64,000 nt of DNA from Hippasteria phrygiana (taxonomy: Eukaryota > Echinodermata > Asteroidea > Valvatida > Goniasteridae): positions 1,240,001 through 1,304,000 of the forward strand of contig JAZGUH010000199.1 in NCBI GenBank assembly GCA_037893225.1, given 5' to 3'. The notes beneath the pieces are model-generated. The model searched no databases, had not been told where the DNA came from, and saw only the letters and a program-made list of their open reading frames with translations. Positions 61,196 to 64,000 of the stretch are shown here, one piece after another. Numbering within the stretch: the first letter of the stretch is position 1; the number at the start of each line of letters is the position of its first letter. The position numbers and the translations under genes are program-made.

Positions 61196-64000
61196 GTAAA
61201 AGAGAAATTAAAAAGTTCCTGACATTGCGAAAAAGTATTTTTTTCACGATTTTTTCACGAGGGAGTCAGCTGGATTTGACACGATGTCAAACATGTAGAT
61301 TTTTATTGCGGGCCAATCAGCAATACGTTTAAACTTTGTGGTGGTGCTGTTGGCCACTGTGCAGGGTGAGTGAGCAGTGTAAACACTGTGATTGGTGGAC
61401 TTCAATGTCGGCGGAAGCCGTCTTGAAAAAAAAGAAAAAGGAGACGGCCATCTTGGGAAAACACTTAACAGTCCAAAAATTGAAGTTATAGAACGTTTCC
61501 CCTTCCTTTTATTAAAAAGGTATGGCATTAAACTTTTTTTCTTTTTTTTAAATTTTTTTTTTTGCCTGAAAGCAATTTGATTTTATTAGTATTAATTTGT
61601 ACTGCTTATACAATATGTGCACATACGGGTGTGTAATTTTTTAGTGGTGACTAGGTTTTGAACTTTGACCTTCCGTCTGTTTTTTGCATTTGCACCTTTG
61701 AAATGGAATCGTTTTATTAACATTCAAACTAAAATAAATGTTTGACTTCATATGTTTGACTTTCACACTTTCTGATTTTTTTCTTCTGTCAATTAAATTC
61801 CTTTTTGGAGTAATGTTTGAGTTTACTTATTTTATTATTACTTATTTTAATTTAATTATTTTCAAAAGAATGCCGATGCCACAATTTGTATTTTACAAGA
61901 TTTTCTGTTAAGCTCTGTTACATGTATATCACGAGTGACAGCTTTTCTTACGTTGAGAACTATGGGAATGACCTCGAACTGATCTTCTCGGATTGACCCG
62001 AAGTTGAGTTTGACCTCTGACCTTCCTTACTTTGTGCACCTGAGTGCACTATGGTGTGGTAGGTCACAGCTTCGCCAGTGATATCCTTTCAAGTATTAAA
62101 GTTGAGGTCTTTTGGATGTGACCTTTTTTATGACAACCTTAAATGTGACCTTTTGAGTTTAGACTTTTGACCTTTTGACCTTTTGAACTCTATTCTGTTC
62201 CCTTCACTTGCACTGTGTAGCTCGGTATGGAAAAGTTTTGGGTATGTACACGTAACATGTGTTCTGCACGTTGTATGTTCAGGAAACTCGGTGTCATTTT
62301 ATTTTCCGATTCACCAGTGATCGTGGCATGCTCATCAGTTAATGATAAACTGCATGGTTTGGTTGAGTTCCGACGACGTTTTTGTTAGCGACGTTACGAC
62401 ACATGTTAACCTCGTTTGAGATAATCGTAGCTAATTAGGCTTTCACACTACTATATGGGATAGGAGTGTGATTACAAGGTTGGCAGACGCACTCAGTTTT
62501 TTACTCGGTATCTGGACACGTTTTTTTTGGAAGCCGTGATGATTGTAACTAAAAATCATCCCGCGTTTTGTCAGAGTAAAAAGTGTCAAGACAGGTTATT
62601 AACTGGAATCTGAAGACTTACTGGGGGTTTCTCAAACCTTGGCTTGGGCTTCGGCTTGGTCTCCAGTTATTCCCCAGTCCCATTGCCAATCTGAAGCCTT
62701 GAATACGTAACTATACTAACACTGTAACAGGCTCTGGCTGCGGATTAAAAACATCAGACTTTGATATACATGTAGCAAAAACAGTATCCAAGATCTTGCC
62801 AAATCTAGGGACATAAAATTACGCGAAGCCGAAGCCCGAGCCCAAGCCAGGGTTTGAGAAACCCCCAAAGTAAAGATTCCCCACGTGGCCACTCGAAAAG
62901 TAAATTGTGTTTCCATGGTAGAACCTGTCAGACTTGAGATATTTTTTTAATTTACAAATTTGTAGAACTTGTGCATTTAGTGTTAATAACCTGGGGTTTC
63001 TGATGGGAAAGGGAAATGGATTTTACCTCTGTTTTGGATTGAATGGGGGAAATCATTTTTTTTGATGAGTTAACAAAAACAATTGTTTCAGGCTTGCTAG
63101 GCTTTATTCATTCACAGAATAACAAACGGTCAACATTTTCTAACTGGTTAACTTCAGTATTTAGTTTGCAGCTCGTGTTCATTTTTATGTTGAAGACATG
63201 CTCCTTTCCTTTTTTTTTTCTTCCTGAAAACATAACATTAGCAGAAATGTGCAAAGTGACAATTTATGTGTCAGCATTATGTCTTTAAGCAATTAAGTTA
63301 TTGCCTTTAATTTCTTAATATCAATAAGAAAATTGTGATTGTTGGAATCAAATTTCAGAATATAAGTCTTGTTAGTTCTGGCAGACAAGGAGTTCGTTTT
63401 TATGTTTAGCTCTGAACGTTTTACTAAGACCTGAGGAATCTCTAGTTTGTTTTCAGTTTGTCAAACTCGACGGTCGTCGGTTCAAATTTGTTCATTCCTG
63501 TTTTAGGAATTTGGCCCATTTCAGAATGCAATGGCCAAATGGCTCCTACATAATTATAACCACGTAACTGATTGCATGATGTCATCCATCCACCGGCACC
63601 ACGTCAACAGTATCTGGCACGCTGCATGTGGAATGAGAGACCATCACCTTAACGCTGCCATTATGATTTTGTATGATTTTTCAATTGTGCTTGAAGGGTC
63701 CCTATGGAACATTTTGATTGGCTATAAAATCGATGGTCGCCCTGCCATCCCCTATCCTTGGCAATCCGAGGTCTGCTTGCCAGCAGAGGGCGCTGTTCCC
63801 GGCATAAACGAGCGGAAATCACTCGAAATTGTAGGAGCGTTCCCATTGCAAAGACAGTTTTACAGTTTGCCCTTCTGAAAAGCTGTGCAGTTCTACTTGA
63901 TTCCAATAATTCTCACAATCCTTCCGTCCGATAGAAGGTTCATTTTCCTATTGTCTCTTACAATGCTCCAAAATGCTGTGTTTGAAGCTGCTATGTTTGT
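61196..64000. other. Intron 12 (open to the right), TGACCT-rich
   Basis: No further exon is recognised. TGACCT occurs at least eight times between 61660 and 62190, including TGACCTCTGACCT (62011-62023) and TGACCTTTTGACCT (62168-62181). An inverted pair GGTTTCTCAAACCTTGGCTT (62625) and AGCCAGGGTTTGAGAAACCC (62846) bounds a possible element of about 250 bp. A 115-codon frame (63531-63878) has no domain and no fit to the Vav PH domain. Confidence 0.6.

Larger units (their letters stand above)
1..64000 (+). other. Vav: Vav-family GEF gene body, both ends outside the window
   Basis: Twelve exons joined in order give a continuous 432-residue reading frame: CH domain part (residues 1 to about 90 of the visible protein), acidic segment (about 95-170), DH domain (about 175-370) and PH start (about 385-432). 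Known of the family: Vav proteins are cytoplasmic exchange factors for Rho/Rac GTPases, held inactive by CH and acidic-region contacts with DH and activated by tyrosine phosphorylation downstream of receptors. Seen: the matching order of motifs, all exon borders AG/GT, phases compatible throughout. Missing from the window are the CH N-terminus, most of PH, the C1 zinc finger and SH3-SH2-SH3. No promoter or polyadenylation site of this gene can be placed. Vertebrates have VAV1, VAV2 and VAV3; I cannot assign this gene to one of them, and a single pre-duplication Vav is the likely case. Confidence 0.93.

Noticed and set aside
61956..62040. Possible Vav exon around CTTTTCTTACG (61940)
   Set aside because: Short open stretch with a stop and no Vav similarity.
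63531..63878. 115-codon frame at the right end as a possible PH exon
   Set aside because: It follows a TTTTAG and begins plausibly, but the residues do not match the Vav PH strands and the sequence has repeat-like features.
1..64000. Viral integration or a second host gene
   Set aside because: I looked for retroviral-type pol/env motifs and for other exon chains and found only LINE tails, transposon remnants and the Vav exons.

Overview
The window is a stretch of animal nuclear genome lying inside one intron-rich protein-coding gene. Twelve consecutive + strand exons encode part of a Vav-family guanine nucleotide exchange factor. They run from the calponin-homology (CH) domain, through the acidic regulatory segment and the whole Dbl-homology (DH) domain, to the first strands of the PH domain. 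The 5' end of the first exon lies left of base 1. The rest of PH and the expected C1 and SH3-SH2-SH3 modules must lie right of base 64000. Joined at canonical AG/GT borders the exons give 1296 coding bases, 432 residues, with no stop and no phase conflict. No other intact gene is seen.

The host looks like a marine invertebrate, plausibly a deuterostome such as an echinoderm. This rests on the single Vav-type gene with long introns, the density of small DNA transposons, a tRNA-derived SINE of a type common in marine animals, non-LTR reverse transcriptase tails, and the heavy use of the palindrome TACATGTA. Species assignment is inference only.

Layout: exon 1 (1-107); a 35.9-kb intron almost wholly made of repeats; exon 2 (35973-36089); an 8.4-kb intron with a decayed Kolobok-like THAP transposon; exon 3 (44479-44537); exon 4 (46805-46879); a 3.7-kb intron containing an array of 145-146 bp units; exon 5 (50544-50700), then exons 6-12 (51454-61195) spaced about 0.8-2.6 kb apart. 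A 2.8-kb intron fragment closes the window.

The non-coding 97.9% is a layered fossil record of transposons. I find about 20 elements flanked by TTAA (piggyBac-like and Kolobok-like types), hAT-like elements with 8-bp target duplications, long foldbacks, LINE tails, and many cases of one element inserted in another. Several carry remnants of coding sequence: a THAP domain, a Crypton-type recombinase N-terminus, a Myb/SANT start and non-LTR reverse transcriptase tails. The most unusual structures are an element built from two head-to-tail palindromes nested in a hAT-like element (22901-24020), palindromes carrying a tRNA B-box-like sequence on both strands (15341-15448 and 59846-59934), and an intronic array whose every unit carries a 5' splice-site-like sequence (48851-50481).
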